A DNA stretch of 64,000 nucleotides, from NCBI GenBank assembly GCA_040751955.1, contig JBFMFY010000005.1:33178-97177 (forward strand), given 5' to 3'. The notes beneath the pieces are model-generated. The model was not told the origin of the DNA. It searched no databases and worked only from the letters and a program-made list of their open reading frames with translations. Position numbers and translations under genes: made by a program. Shown here piece by piece: positions 39,951-48,432 of this stretch. This DNA comes from SpSt-333 sp040751955 (GTDB lineage: Bacteria; Bacteroidota; Ignavibacteria; UBA10030; UBA8401). Position 1 is the stretch's first letter, and each line of letters starts with the position of its first letter.

Positions 39951-41207
39951 ATGAATGTAGAACAAGCAATGGATATTCGGCAGCAGAGAATTCTTGCCGC
40001 CCTCGAAAATAAAAATACTTCCGTGCAGTTTGACGATGCGCTCGAAAACGAGATGATCCTTAACATGGGACCGCAGCATCCTGCCACTCATGGCGTGCTG
40101 CGCCTTCTCATCAAATTGGACGGCGAAACCGTGGTTGCATGCGTACCGGAACTGGGTTATCTGCATCGAGGGTATGAAAAACTCGCCGAGAATTGTTCCT
40201 ACCATGAATTTATTCCACACACCGACCGTCTCGACTACCTTTCGCCGCTGATGAACAACACGGCGTACGTGCTGGCGGTGGAAAAACTGATCGGCATCGA
40301 AGCGCCGAAACGCGCCCAGTACCTCCGAGTCATCATCTCCGAATTAGCGCGCATTTCTTCCCACCTGCTCGGTGTCGGTGCGCTCGCAATGGATGTTGGC
40401 GCACTGACGGTCTTCACATGGGCATTCCGCGAACGGGAAAAGATGTACGACATCTTTGAATTGCTTACCGGCGCCCGTTTCACCACAAGTTTCACACGCG
40501 TCGGCGGGCTGGCACACGACATGACGCCCGAAGTGAGATCGGCGATTCAGCAATTCATCGATCAACTGCCGGAAAAGTTCACCGAAATGATCAACATGCT
40601 GAATACGAACAGAATTTTTGTCGAACGTATGGATGGCGTCGGTGTTATTTCAAAAGAGCAGGCAGTAGCAATAGGTCTGTGTGGACCAAACATTCGCGGT
40701 GTTGGAATTGAACACGACCTGCGCCGTGCAGAACCGTATCTTGTGTACAATGAACTGGATTTTAATATTCCGGTTTTTGAAGGGGGCGACTGCCTGTCCC
40801 GCTACTATGTGCGTATCAACGAAGTAAAAGAGAGCATCAAAATCGTCCGGCAATGTTTGGAAAAAATTCCTAATGGACCTATCCACGCCAACGAACCGAA
40901 AAAAGTCCTCCCCCGCAAAGATCGCATTTATACTAAGATGGAAGAGTTGATTCACGATTTTATGCTTATCAACTTTGGAGTGAATCCTCCGGTCGGCGAA
41001 GTATATCATGCAGTTGAGGGATCGAAAGGTGAGCTCGGATTTTACATCCAATCACGCGGTGAGGGTCATCCCTGGCGACTCAAGATCCGTTCTCCTTCAT
41101 TCATGAATTTACAAGCAACACCGATGCTGGTTGAAGGTGGAATGATCTCAGATATCGTCGCTGTACTCGGCAGTCTCGACCCTGTGATGGGAGAAGCGGA
41201 TAAGTAG
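39951..41207 (+). CDS. nuoD: NADH-quinone oxidoreductase subunit D
   Basis: Quinone-site subunit (49 kDa homologue) facing NuoB. The 418-residue protein has Asn-Met-Gly-Pro-Gln-His-Pro-Ala-Thr-His near residue 38 with the His that lines the quinone site, Tyr-His-Glu near 84 and Glu-Tyr/Asp-Arg-Leu-Asp-Tyr near 92. A good-length N-terminal extension of ~30 residues precedes the family domain. Followed by a strong hairpin before nuoE. Confidence 0.96.
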   Translation: MNVEQAMDIRQQRILAALENKNTSVQFDDALENEMILNMGPQHPATHGVLRLLIKLDGETVVACVPELGYLHRGYEKLAENCSYHEFIPHTDRLDYLSPLMNNTAYVLAVEKLIGIEAPKRAQYLRVIISELARISSHLLGVGALAMDVGALTVFTWAFREREKMYDIFELLTGARFTTSFTRVGGLAHDMTPEVRSAIQQFIDQLPEKFTEMINMLNTNRIFVERMDGVGVISKEQAVAIGLCGPNIRGVGIEHDLRRAEPYLVYNELDFNIPVFEGGDCLSRYYVRINEVKESIKIVRQCLEKIPNGPIHANEPKKVLPRKDRIYTKMEELIHDFMLINFGVNPPVGEVYHAVEGSKGELGFYIQSRGEGHPWRLKIRSPSFMNLQATPMLVEGGMISDIVAVLGSLDPVMGEADK

Positions 41208-41215
41208 TTTCAATA

Positions 41216-41247
41216 AGATGTTCCAAATCCCAGAGTTTGGAACATCT
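41216..41247 (+). terminator. strong hairpin between nuoD and nuoE
   Basis: AGATGTTCCAAA-TCCCAGAG-TTTGGAACATCT, a perfect 12-base stem followed by TTCTTT. It has the form of an intrinsic terminator but sits inside the operon, so it may lower expression of nuoE and nuoF relative to A-D. Confidence 0.7.
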
Positions 41248-41272
41248 TTCTTTAAATATTTAATACAGTATT

Positions 41273-41737
41273 ATGCTGACTCAAGAAAATCTCCAAAAAG
41301 CGGAAGCACTCTTTAAAAAGTATCCCGAAAAGAAGGCGGCGCTCCTCCCTATTCTTTGGATCGCGCAGGAACAGGAAGGCTGGATCTCTGAAGAGATGAT
41401 GAAGTACGTTGCCGATCTTGTCGGTGTACCGTACGCCCACGTGCTCGGTGTCGTCACATTCTACACAATGTTCAACGACAAGAAACTCGGCAAGTACCAC
41501 ATCGAAGTCTGCACCAATGTTTCGTGCATGTTAAAAGGATCGGGAAAGATTATCGATACGGTGGAACGCCTGTGCGGTGCAAAAGCAGGACAAACATCTG
41601 TCGATGGTAAATTCACCGTCAGCGAAGTTGAGTGCATGGGCGCTTGCGGCGGCGCACCGATGCTTGCCATCGGAGAAGAGTATTACGAATATCTGACACC
41701 CGAAAAAACCGAAAAACTTTTAACAAGCTTGAAATAG
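41273..41737 (+). CDS. nuoE: NADH-quinone oxidoreductase subunit E
   Basis: 2Fe-2S subunit (24 kDa homologue) of the NADH-input module. 154 residues with a thioredoxin-like fold. Cluster ligands: Cys-Thr-Asn-Val-Ser-Cys near residues 82-87 and Cys-Met-Gly-Ala-Cys near 123-127. The helical N-terminal part has Tyr-Pro-Glu-Lys-Lys-Ala-Ala-Leu-Leu-Pro, typical of the family. Confidence 0.96.
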   Translation: MLTQENLQKAEALFKKYPEKKAALLPILWIAQEQEGWISEEMMKYVADLVGVPYAHVLGVVTFYTMFNDKKLGKYHIEVCTNVSCMLKGSGKIIDTVERLCGAKAGQTSVDGKFTVSEVECMGACGGAPMLAIGEEYYEYLTPEKTEKLLTSLK

Positions 41738-41741
41738 GTAC

Positions 41742-41770
41742 ATCCCCGAAGGCTTAAAGACTTCGCGGAT
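41742..41770 (+). repeat. hairpin between nuoE and nuoF
   Basis: ATCC-C-CGAAG ... CTTCG-C-GGAT, nine pairs with one C/C mismatch and a 9-base loop, and no T-run. It lies just before the nuoF start region and may affect its translation. Confidence 0.5.
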
Positions 41771-41774
41771 TTCA

Positions 41775-43049
41775 ATGACGATTATGGAAAAATACATCCT
41801 CCCGAATATTCCCGACTATCACAAGATTGATGTGTACGAACAGCACGGCGGCTATGCAGCATTGAAAAAAGCATTGCAGATGAAGCCGGACGAAGTGATC
41901 GATGAAGTGAAGAAATCAGGACTCCGCGGACGGGGCGGCGCATGTTTCCCTACAGGATTGAAATGGTCTTTTATGCCAAAGGGAAGCGACAAACCGAAGT
42001 ACCTCGCCGTCAACGGCGACGAATCCGAACCGGGCACATTCAAAGACAGGCAGATCTTCGAATTCAATCCGCACATGATGATCGAAGGGATCATCATCGG
42101 CTGTTACGCAATGGGAATTACAGCCGCCTATATTTACATTCGCGGTGAATATCGCAAATGGATCAAGATGGTGGATGCAGCGCTCGCCGATGCGTACTCA
42201 AAAGGATATATCGGCGAAAACATTTTAGGAACCGGATTCTCAACAAACATCTACACACATTGCGGTGCCGGTGCATATATCTGCGGCGAGGAATCAGCAT
42301 TGATGAATTCGCTTGAGGGAGAACGAGGATACCCGCGTGTGAAACCGCCGTTCCCCGCTCAAAAAGGTTTATGGGATATGCCGACAACGATCAACAATGT
42401 CGAAACTATGACGAATATTCCGCTTATTATTAATAAAGGTTTTGAGTGGTACTCAAAGATCGGAGTAGCAAAGCATCCGGGACCAATTCTTGTCGGTATC
42501 AGCGGGCATGTTAATAAACCGGGAGTGTACGAAGTGCCTACAGGTGTTCCGCTCTTGACGCTTATCAATGATCCTCAGTACGGCGGCGGTGTACCAAACG
42601 GAAAGAAGATTAAAGCGGTCATTCCGGGCGGTTCATCCACGATGGTGCTGCGCGGCGAGAACCTTGAGGGTGTCAACATGGATGCCGATTCATTGAAAGC
42701 AGCAGGATCATCGGTGGGAACTGCGGGACTGATCGTGATGGATGAAGATACCGACATTGTTGCGGTTCTCGCCCGTATCTCACATTTCTATCACCATGAA
42801 TCATGCGGGCAATGCACCCCATGCCGCGAAGGGACAGGCTGGCTCGAAAAAATGCTCCATCGATTTGAGCATGGCGATGCACGTCAAGAGGATGTTGACA
42901 TGCTCGTTGAAGTCGCAAACCAGATCGAAGGAAATACGATCTGCGCACTGGGCGACGCTGCGGCATGGCCCGTGCAAAGTTTTGTGAAACGCTTTCGCGA
43001 AGAATTCGAAAAGCGTGTGAAAGTGAAAGAAGAAGTCGAAGCGGCATAA
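41775..43049 (+). CDS. nuoF: NADH-quinone oxidoreductase subunit F
   Basis: NADH- and FMN-binding subunit (51 kDa homologue), where electrons enter complex I. The 424-residue protein has the FMN/NADH loops Gly-Arg-Gly-Gly-Ala-Cys-Phe-Pro-Thr-Gly near residue 54, Gly-Ala-Gly-Ala-Tyr-Ile-Cys-Gly-Glu-Glu near 168, and the 4Fe-4S site Glu-Ser-Cys-Gly-Gln-Cys-Thr-Pro-Cys-Arg-Glu-Gly near 342. ATG 41775 is used; a second ATG at 41784 is possible. No nuoG follows: the next gene is an outer-membrane-type protein, so subunits G-N must be encoded elsewhere. Confidence 0.96.
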   Translation: MTIMEKYILPNIPDYHKIDVYEQHGGYAALKKALQMKPDEVIDEVKKSGLRGRGGACFPTGLKWSFMPKGSDKPKYLAVNGDESEPGTFKDRQIFEFNPHMMIEGIIIGCYAMGITAAYIYIRGEYRKWIKMVDAALADAYSKGYIGENILGTGFSTNIYTHCGAGAYICGEESALMNSLEGERGYPRVKPPFPAQKGLWDMPTTINNVETMTNIPLIINKGFEWYSKIGVAKHPGPILVGISGHVNKPGVYEVPTGVPLLTLINDPQYGGGVPNGKKIKAVIPGGSSTMVLRGENLEGVNMDADSLKAAGSSVGTAGLIVMDEDTDIVAVLARISHFYHHESCGQCTPCREGTGWLEKMLHRFEHGDARQEDVDMLVEVANQIEGNTICALGDAAAWPVQSFVKRFREEFEKRVKVKEEVEAA

Positions 43050-43062
43050 TTTGTATTTGACC

Positions 43063-43094
43063 CGCCGGTAAGAAATTATCGGCGTTCTTTTTTT
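43063..43094 (+). terminator. terminator after nuoF
   Basis: CGCCG-G-TAA-GAAA-TTA-T-CGGCG, eight pairs with one mismatch, followed by TTCTTTTTTT. It marks the end of the nuoABCDEF transcript. Confidence 0.8.
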
Positions 43095-43113
43095 CACATA
43101 ACGACACCACCGA

Positions 43114-43932
43114 TTGAAGCATTCGATACTTCGTTTCGTCTTCATTCTCCCCTCGTTTCTCGCTGCCCAGCAGCGTCCACTCCCTGTGGAATCTGCTGCA
43201 CTGCTGAAATATGGAAACGCACAAATAGAATTCGGCAGCGCACATTTCAGAGAACAACCGTTTCCCCTTTCAGGATTGACAGGCAATCTTACAAAAATCG
43301 GCACAATTCGTTTCAGCATTGCGTTGAGCGAATATGTGGAATTGCAAACGGACGGCACTCTTCTCGATATTCTGAATGTGACCGACCGGGTCCCGGCATT
43401 CAATTCCGTACGGACGACGACACGCAATCCTACGACCGATGTGGGTGATTTTTCATTCTGGACAAAATTCGGATTGTTCAACGAATATTTTTCCGGCATC
43501 GGTGTTTCAATCCGCTTCGGTGTACAACTTCCCAACGCCAGCAACGAATCGGGACTCGGCATCGACGAGATGAATTTTTTTTCATCACTGCTGCTCCAAA
43601 AACATTTCGCCGGGCGGTGGACTGCCAATATCGGACTTGGCGTGCTGAGCGATCCGACGCAACTCGGTCAGCAACATGATGTTTTGTTATACGCAGCGGA
43701 ATATTATGTTCCAGTGGACCAATCAACATATTTGCTTCTCCAAACTGCCGGGCGCACCGGGCACGACGGCATCGGTATGCGACGGCTTGCAAATGGTAAA
43801 ATCGGATTGGAAAAATTTTTCGGTGACGTTGCTGTCAAAATATTCGGCGTTGCCAATTTCTCCCCCGCCGATAATGCAAAGGGTGTTGAACTATCCTTTT
43901 CATATCTCTTTCACGCAATCGAAACAAAATAG
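43114..43932 (+). CDS. outer-membrane beta-barrel-like protein
   Basis: A 272-residue exported protein. It starts at a TTG (43114) with a signal peptide of about 18 residues ending Ala-Ala-Gln. The rest alternates hydrophobic and polar residues as in barrel strands, with many Gly-aromatic turns, and ends near Phe-Ser-Tyr-Leu-Phe. It resembles uncharacterised porin-like outer-membrane proteins. Six bases separate it from the LD-carboxypeptidase gene, so they are co-transcribed. Function is not recognised. Confidence 0.6.
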   Translation: MKHSILRFVFILPSFLAAQQRPLPVESAALLKYGNAQIEFGSAHFREQPFPLSGLTGNLTKIGTIRFSIALSEYVELQTDGTLLDILNVTDRVPAFNSVRTTTRNPTTDVGDFSFWTKFGLFNEYFSGIGVSIRFGVQLPNASNESGLGIDEMNFFSSLLLQKHFAGRWTANIGLGVLSDPTQLGQQHDVLLYAAEYYVPVDQSTYLLLQTAGRTGHDGIGMRRLANGKIGLEKFFGDVAVKIFGVANFSPADNAKGVELSFSYLFHAIETK

Positions 43933-43937
43933 CCACC

Positions 43938-44879
43938 ATGACTATCATCAAGCCAATTGCACTGCAAAAAGGGGACGTTATCGGTGTTATAGCCCCGGCA
44001 AGCCCGCCATCTGTCACCGAAAAGATCACCAAAGGAGCCGAATATCTTGAACGCCTCGGATATCACGTCAAACTAGGAAAGAATGTCAATAAAGTGTACG
44101 GCTATCTCGCAGGTACAGATCAGGAACGAGCCGATGATATTCACGAAATGTTTGCCGATAAAAGCGTCAAAGCAATTGTTGCTGTTCGCGGCGGTTATGG
44201 AACTCCGCGCTTATTACCGCTGCTTAATTATTCACTGATCAAGAAAAATCCGAAGATCCTTGTCGGTTATAGCGACCTGACCGGATTGCAGCTCGCCATC
44301 TTTAAGAAAACGGGACTCATTACATTCGCAGGACCGATGGCGGGAGTGGAGATGTGGAAAGAGATCGATCCGTTCACGGAAGAACATTTCTGGGCAATGG
44401 TTACTTCAAAGAAAAAATTCGGGGCAATAAAAAATCCTGACGGAAAAGAATTGAATGTTCTCAACCCCGGAACCGCGTCAGGAAGGCTCCTCGGCGGCAA
44501 CCTTTCGTTGATCACCGCTATCGCGGGAAGCCCATATATTCCTTCGTTCAAGAATTCGCTGCTGTTTATTGAGGAGATCGAGGAAGAATGCTACCGGTTC
44601 GACAGGATGATGAATCAACTCCGTATTGCCGGCATCTTGAAAGATACCAAAGGAGTGATCGTCGGCGAGTTGACGGATGTAAAAGCGTCGGACACTACCA
44701 AGCCGTTTCTTACCATTGACCAAATATTGAACGACTATCTCAAACCTCTCAAGAAACCTGTGATGACGGGGCTGGTGCATGGGCATGTCCCCAAAAAACT
44801 TACAATACCGATTGGTGTTCAGGCAACACTGAACACAAAGAAAGGTGTTCTGGTGTTTAACGAAGCACCGGTCTCTTGA
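43938..44879 (+). CDS. LD-carboxypeptidase (peptidase S66)
   Basis: Removes the terminal D-alanine from peptidoglycan tetrapeptides, allowing muropeptide recycling. The 313-residue protein has the S66 layout: Val-Ile-Ala-Pro-Ala-Ser-Pro near residue 17, the nucleophile Ser in Val-Gly-Tyr-Ser-Asp-Leu-Thr near 112, Glu in Phe-Ile-Glu-Glu-Ile near 214, and His in Val-His-Gly-His-Val near 282. No signal peptide, consistent with the cytoplasmic LdcA. Whether it acts on peptidoglycan or on microcin C-like compounds (MccF group) is not settled. Confidence 0.88.
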   Translation: MTIIKPIALQKGDVIGVIAPASPPSVTEKITKGAEYLERLGYHVKLGKNVNKVYGYLAGTDQERADDIHEMFADKSVKAIVAVRGGYGTPRLLPLLNYSLIKKNPKILVGYSDLTGLQLAIFKKTGLITFAGPMAGVEMWKEIDPFTEEHFWAMVTSKKKFGAIKNPDGKELNVLNPGTASGRLLGGNLSLITAIAGSPYIPSFKNSLLFIEEIEEECYRFDRMMNQLRIAGILKDTKGVIVGELTDVKASDTTKPFLTIDQILNDYLKPLKKPVMTGLVHGHVPKKLTIPIGVQATLNTKKGVLVFNEAPVS

Positions 44880-44924
44880 TATGCAAAAAATCTTCCTAAG
44901 TCATTGAAAAATCAGGCTTTTGTG

Positions 44925-44955
44925 TTGACAAACCAGACACTCTTGCTTACATTTG
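44925..44955 (+). promoter_or_regulatory. promoter for purN
   Basis: TTGACA, 17 bases, TACATTTG. The last eight bases match the Bacteroidota TANNTTTG box exactly, and the pair also fits the general sigma-70 pattern. It lies ~65 bases before purN. Confidence 0.65.
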
Positions 44956-45019
44956 TAGTGAATTTTAAGTTTTCATACACTTGACTTCGTAGTCACTGTG
45001 CTTCGTTAAGGAAAAAGTT

Positions 45020-45607
45020 TTGTTGAACATCGCTGTTTTTGCCTCGGGGCGCGGATCGAATTTTGAATCGTTGTATCGCACGATACTTAAGGAAAATATT
45101 TCTGCACGCATTGTGGTTGTCATCAGCAATAATTCTCAATCCGGGGCACTCTCGCTTGCGCGTTCGTTTTCCATTCCGGCATTGCACATCAGCAGGCGGC
45201 AGTTTGAAAGTGACGAAGCATTCAACGGAAAAATTCTTGAAACACTCCGTGCGTATAATGTAACTCTCATTGTGCTTGCCGGATACATGAAGAAAGTAAG
45301 CGCGGCGATCATCCGTGAATTCCGAAATCGCATCATCAACATTCATCCTGCACTTCTTCCAAAATTCGGCGGCGAAGGAATGTACGGAATACATGTGCAC
45401 AAAGCGGTGATACAAGCGAAAGAAAAATTTTCCGGAGCGACGGTGCATGTGGTTGATGAAGTGTATGACCACGGAAAAGTTCTGCTGCAGGATATCCTGG
45501 CGGTGGATGATGACGAAACACCGGAATCGCTCGCTGCGAAAGTGCTCAACATTGAACACAGAATTCTTCCCGAAGCGGTAAAATTGATCGCCGATGGAAA
45601 ACTATAA
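45020..45607 (+). CDS. purN: phosphoribosylglycinamide formyltransferase
   Basis: Transfers a formyl group from 10-formyl-THF to GAR in purine synthesis. The 195-residue protein has Ser-Gly-Arg-Gly-Ser-Asn-Phe near residue 9, and the catalytic segment Asn-Ile-His-Pro-Ala-Leu-Leu-Pro-Lys-Phe near 110 with the conserved Asn and His, and Asp in Val-Tyr-Asp-His-Gly near 150. It uses TTG as start (45020 or the adjacent TTG 45023), preceded by TTAAGGAAAA. Transcribed with purH, mreB. Confidence 0.95.
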   Translation: MLNIAVFASGRGSNFESLYRTILKENISARIVVVISNNSQSGALSLARSFSIPALHISRRQFESDEAFNGKILETLRAYNVTLIVLAGYMKKVSAAIIREFRNRIINIHPALLPKFGGEGMYGIHVHKAVIQAKEKFSGATVHVVDEVYDHGKVLLQDILAVDDDETPESLAAKVLNIEHRILPEAVKLIADGKL

Positions 45608-45611
45608 TAGC

Positions 45612-45652
45612 GGGACAAATCTGCCCGACCGGCAGGCATTCTTGTTTGTCCC
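45612..45652. repeat. two-part hairpin between purN and purH
   Basis: GGGACAAA...TTTGTCCC outer arms and CTGCC-CGACC-GGCAG inner stem, with no T-run. Its right arm abuts the purH ribosome site. It is similar in style to the REP-like palindromes elsewhere. Confidence 0.6.
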
Positions 45653-45678
45653 AGAATAATGCAACTAAGGAAATCGAA

Positions 45679-47217
45679 TTGCTGAAAATCTCCCGTGCAC
45701 TCATCAGTGTCTCAGATAAAAAAGGAATTGTAGAATTCGCCCAAGCGCTGCACAAACTCGGTGTGGAGATCATCTCCACCGGCGGCACGCATACACTCCT
45801 GACGAGCAATAATATTCCCGCGAAACAGATCTCGGAAATCACCGGCTTCCCTGAAATTCTCGACGGCAGAGTAAAGACGCTCCATCCTGCAGTACATGCA
45901 GGATTGCTTGCCGCTCTCGATAACCCGCAGCACACAAAACAATTGGAAGAACTGAAGATAAAGCCGATCGACCTCGTTGTGGTAAATCTGTATCCGTTCG
46001 AAGAAACGATCGCAAAAACTGATGTCCATATTGAAGAGGCGATTGAGAACATCGATATCGGCGGACCGACAATGCTCCGCTCTGCTGCGAAGAATTATCG
46101 TTTCACCGCAGTCATCGTCAACAGTGAGCGGTACAAATCGTTCCTCTCGGAATTGAAATCGCGCGACGGGAGAGTGAGTGAAGAGACCTGCTTTGCACTT
46201 GCTAAGGAGGTGTTCCGGCACACCGCACACTACGACACAAAGATTGCAGAATATTTAAACCGCAGCACAACAACAGATGAGTCTCTCCCGAAGACATTCT
46301 CCATCTCGCTGAAAAAAAATCAGGATCTCCGCTACGGCGAGAACCCGCATCAGAAAGCGGCTCTCTACGGCACATTTGATGAATCGTTGAAGAAATTGCA
46401 CGGCAAAGAATTATCGTTCAATAATATTATCGATGCCAATGCCGCAGTAAACCTTGTTGCGGAATTCAGCGAACCGACCGTTGCGATCATCAAACATACC
46501 AATCCGTGCGGCGTCGGCAGCGCACAATCGCTGGAACAGGCATATCGGTTGGCATTTGCCACCGACACGAAGGCTCCGTTCGGTGGAATTATCGCCGTCA
46601 ACCGTTCGCTCGATATGAAAGCGGCGGAAGCGATGAATGAAATCTTCACGGAGATCATCCTCGCTCCCCAATTTGAACCGGGTGTTCTCGACTTCCTCAT
46701 GAAGAAGAAAGACCGCCGGATCGTTCAGATCGTTCCGAATTCAATGAACGATTATTTCGATATTCGCTCCATTCCGGGAGGACTGCTCGTCCAGACGAAA
46801 GACAGAATGCAGCTGACCGATGAGCATTTTAAGGTTGTGACGCGGCGTAAGCCCACAGAAGATGAACTTGCAGCGATGAAATTCACATGGAAAGTGGTAA
46901 AACATGTGAAATCCAACGCAATTGTGTACGGATTGAAAGACCGTACTCTTGCGATCGGTGCCGGACAAATGTCGCGCATCGATTCGTCGAAAATTGCCGT
47001 GTGGAAATCTCGTGAAAGTAACTTATCTTTGAATCGGAGCGTAGTCGCTTCGGATGCATTCTTTCCTTTTGCCGACGGATTGATCGAAGCGATCAGTGCG
47101 GGCGCAACGGCGGTGATACAGCCAGGAGGCTCCATCCGCGATGAAGAAGTGATCACCGCGGCAAACGGCAACAACATAGCAATGGTTTTTACTGGAATCC
47201 GTCACTTTAAACATTGA
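45679..47217 (+). CDS. purH: bifunctional AICAR formyltransferase / IMP cyclohydrolase
   Basis: Catalyses the last two steps of IMP synthesis. I start it at TTG 45679, which follows a CTAAGGAA site and yields Met-Leu-Lys-Ile-Ser-Arg-Ala-Leu-Ile-Ser-Val-Ser-Asp-Lys, matching the usual PurH N-terminus (512 residues). An open frame extends to 45646, but it runs through the hairpin. The N-terminal MGS-like cyclohydrolase domain (Ser-Thr-Gly-Gly-Thr near 38) covers ~1-190, and the AICARFT domain follows with Lys-His-Thr-Asn-Pro-Cys-Gly near 270. It takes AICAR also made by HisF/HisH. Confidence 0.95.
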   Translation: MLKISRALISVSDKKGIVEFAQALHKLGVEIISTGGTHTLLTSNNIPAKQISEITGFPEILDGRVKTLHPAVHAGLLAALDNPQHTKQLEELKIKPIDLVVVNLYPFEETIAKTDVHIEEAIENIDIGGPTMLRSAAKNYRFTAVIVNSERYKSFLSELKSRDGRVSEETCFALAKEVFRHTAHYDTKIAEYLNRSTTTDESLPKTFSISLKKNQDLRYGENPHQKAALYGTFDESLKKLHGKELSFNNIIDANAAVNLVAEFSEPTVAIIKHTNPCGVGSAQSLEQAYRLAFATDTKAPFGGIIAVNRSLDMKAAEAMNEIFTEIILAPQFEPGVLDFLMKKKDRRIVQIVPNSMNDYFDIRSIPGGLLVQTKDRMQLTDEHFKVVTRRKPTEDELAAMKFTWKVVKHVKSNAIVYGLKDRTLAIGAGQMSRIDSSKIAVWKSRESNLSLNRSVVASDAFFPFADGLIEAISAGATAVIQPGGSIRDEEVITAANGNNIAMVFTGIRHFKH

Positions 47218-47226
47218 GTTTGTATT

Positions 47227-48252
47227 ATGGGAGTGTTTGATTTTTTTTCCGCTGATATAGCGATCGACCTCGGCACCGCCAACACGCTGGTGTGGATGAA
47301 GGGAAAAGGGATCGTGTTGAACGAACCATCGATCGTGGCGTTCGACCGGAATACGAAGAAGATCGTTGCGATCGGCAACGAAGCACGCGAGATGCTCGGG
47401 CGTACGCATCGCGACATCCGCACCATCCGCCCGATGCGGGACGGCGTGATCGCCGATTTTGAAATTGCAGAAGGAATGCTTCGCGAATTTATAAAAAAGA
47501 TTCATTCAGCGTGGATGCCGAGCAGACGGATCGTGATCTGCGTGCCGAGCGGCGTGACGGAAGTTGAAAAACGCGCAGTGCGCGATTCGGCAGAACATGC
47601 CGGAGCAAAAGAAGTTCACCTGATCGCAGAGCCGATGGCAGCTGCAATTGGTATCGGACTTGATGTTGAAGCGCCTGTCGGGAACATGGTTGTTGATATC
47701 GGCGGGGGAACGACGGAGATCGCTGTCATCGCGTTGTCCGGTATCGTCAATGAAGAATCGATCCGCATCGCGGGAGATGAAATGAACTCCGCGATCATCC
47801 AATTCTTCAAGAAGAATCACAACATTCTCATCGGTGAACGGACGGCGGAGGCAATTAAATGCGAGGTTGGATCTGTGATGCCGATGAAAGAAGAAGTGAC
47901 GATCCAGGTGAAAGGACGCGATCTTGTCAACGGCATTCCGAAAACGACAGAAGCGAGTTCCGTTGAGATCCGCGAAGCGTTAAGTGAATGCGTTCAGGCG
48001 ATTGTGAACGGAGTCAAAATGACTCTTGAACGGACGCCACCCGAACTGGCATCAGACATTCTCGACCGCGGCATCATGCTCTCCGGCGGCGGCGCGTTAC
48101 TTAAAGGACTCGACGAACGCTTGCGTCTTGAAACGAATCTTCCCGTGCACGTGGCTGAAGATCCGCTCACCGCAGTCGCGCGCGGCACAGGAAAGGTGAT
48201 GGAGAATCTCGAGAAGTACCAAAAAGTGATGTTGACCAGCAGACGGTATTAA
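47227..48252 (+). CDS. mreB: rod shape-determining protein MreB
   Basis: Actin-like ATPase that guides peptidoglycan synthesis along the cell side wall. The 341-residue length and motifs are standard: phosphate 1 loop Ala-Ile-Asp-Leu-Gly-Thr-Ala-Asn-Thr near residue 11, phosphate 2 Val-Val-Asp-Ile-Gly-Gly-Gly-Thr near 157, and the adenosine loop Leu-Ser-Gly-Gly-Gly-Ala-Leu near 284. It is nine bases after purH. Implies a rod-shaped cell. Confidence 0.97.
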   Translation: MGVFDFFSADIAIDLGTANTLVWMKGKGIVLNEPSIVAFDRNTKKIVAIGNEAREMLGRTHRDIRTIRPMRDGVIADFEIAEGMLREFIKKIHSAWMPSRRIVICVPSGVTEVEKRAVRDSAEHAGAKEVHLIAEPMAAAIGIGLDVEAPVGNMVVDIGGGTTEIAVIALSGIVNEESIRIAGDEMNSAIIQFFKKNHNILIGERTAEAIKCEVGSVMPMKEEVTIQVKGRDLVNGIPKTTEASSVEIREALSECVQAIVNGVKMTLERTPPELASDILDRGIMLSGGGALLKGLDERLRLETNLPVHVAEDPLTAVARGTGKVMENLEKYQKVMLTSRRY

Positions 48253-48280
48253 AAGTTTTTACTCAATGTAACAAAAAAAT

Positions 48281-48382
48281 AGTCATCCTGAGTAAGCGAG
48301 TGTTTCTTGCGAGCGCGTCGAAGGGTGACAGGATCATGCTTCGACTCCTTCGCGAAAAAGCGCTCAGTCGCTCAGCATGACT
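48281..48382. repeat. 102-base inverted-repeat element between mreB and mreC
   Basis: Ends AGTCATCCTGAG and CTCAGCATGACT pair with one mismatch; further pairing inside (TCGAAG/CTTCGA and GCGAGCGC/AGCGCT). A decayed copy lies at 50278-50359, sharing about 45 of its first 50 bases. It fills most of the 180-base gap. MITE-like, no coding content. Confidence 0.75.
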
Positions 48383-48432
48383 ATTCGAGTGATAAGTGTT
48401 TTCAGCATATGATACAGTAACCCCTCCCAACA

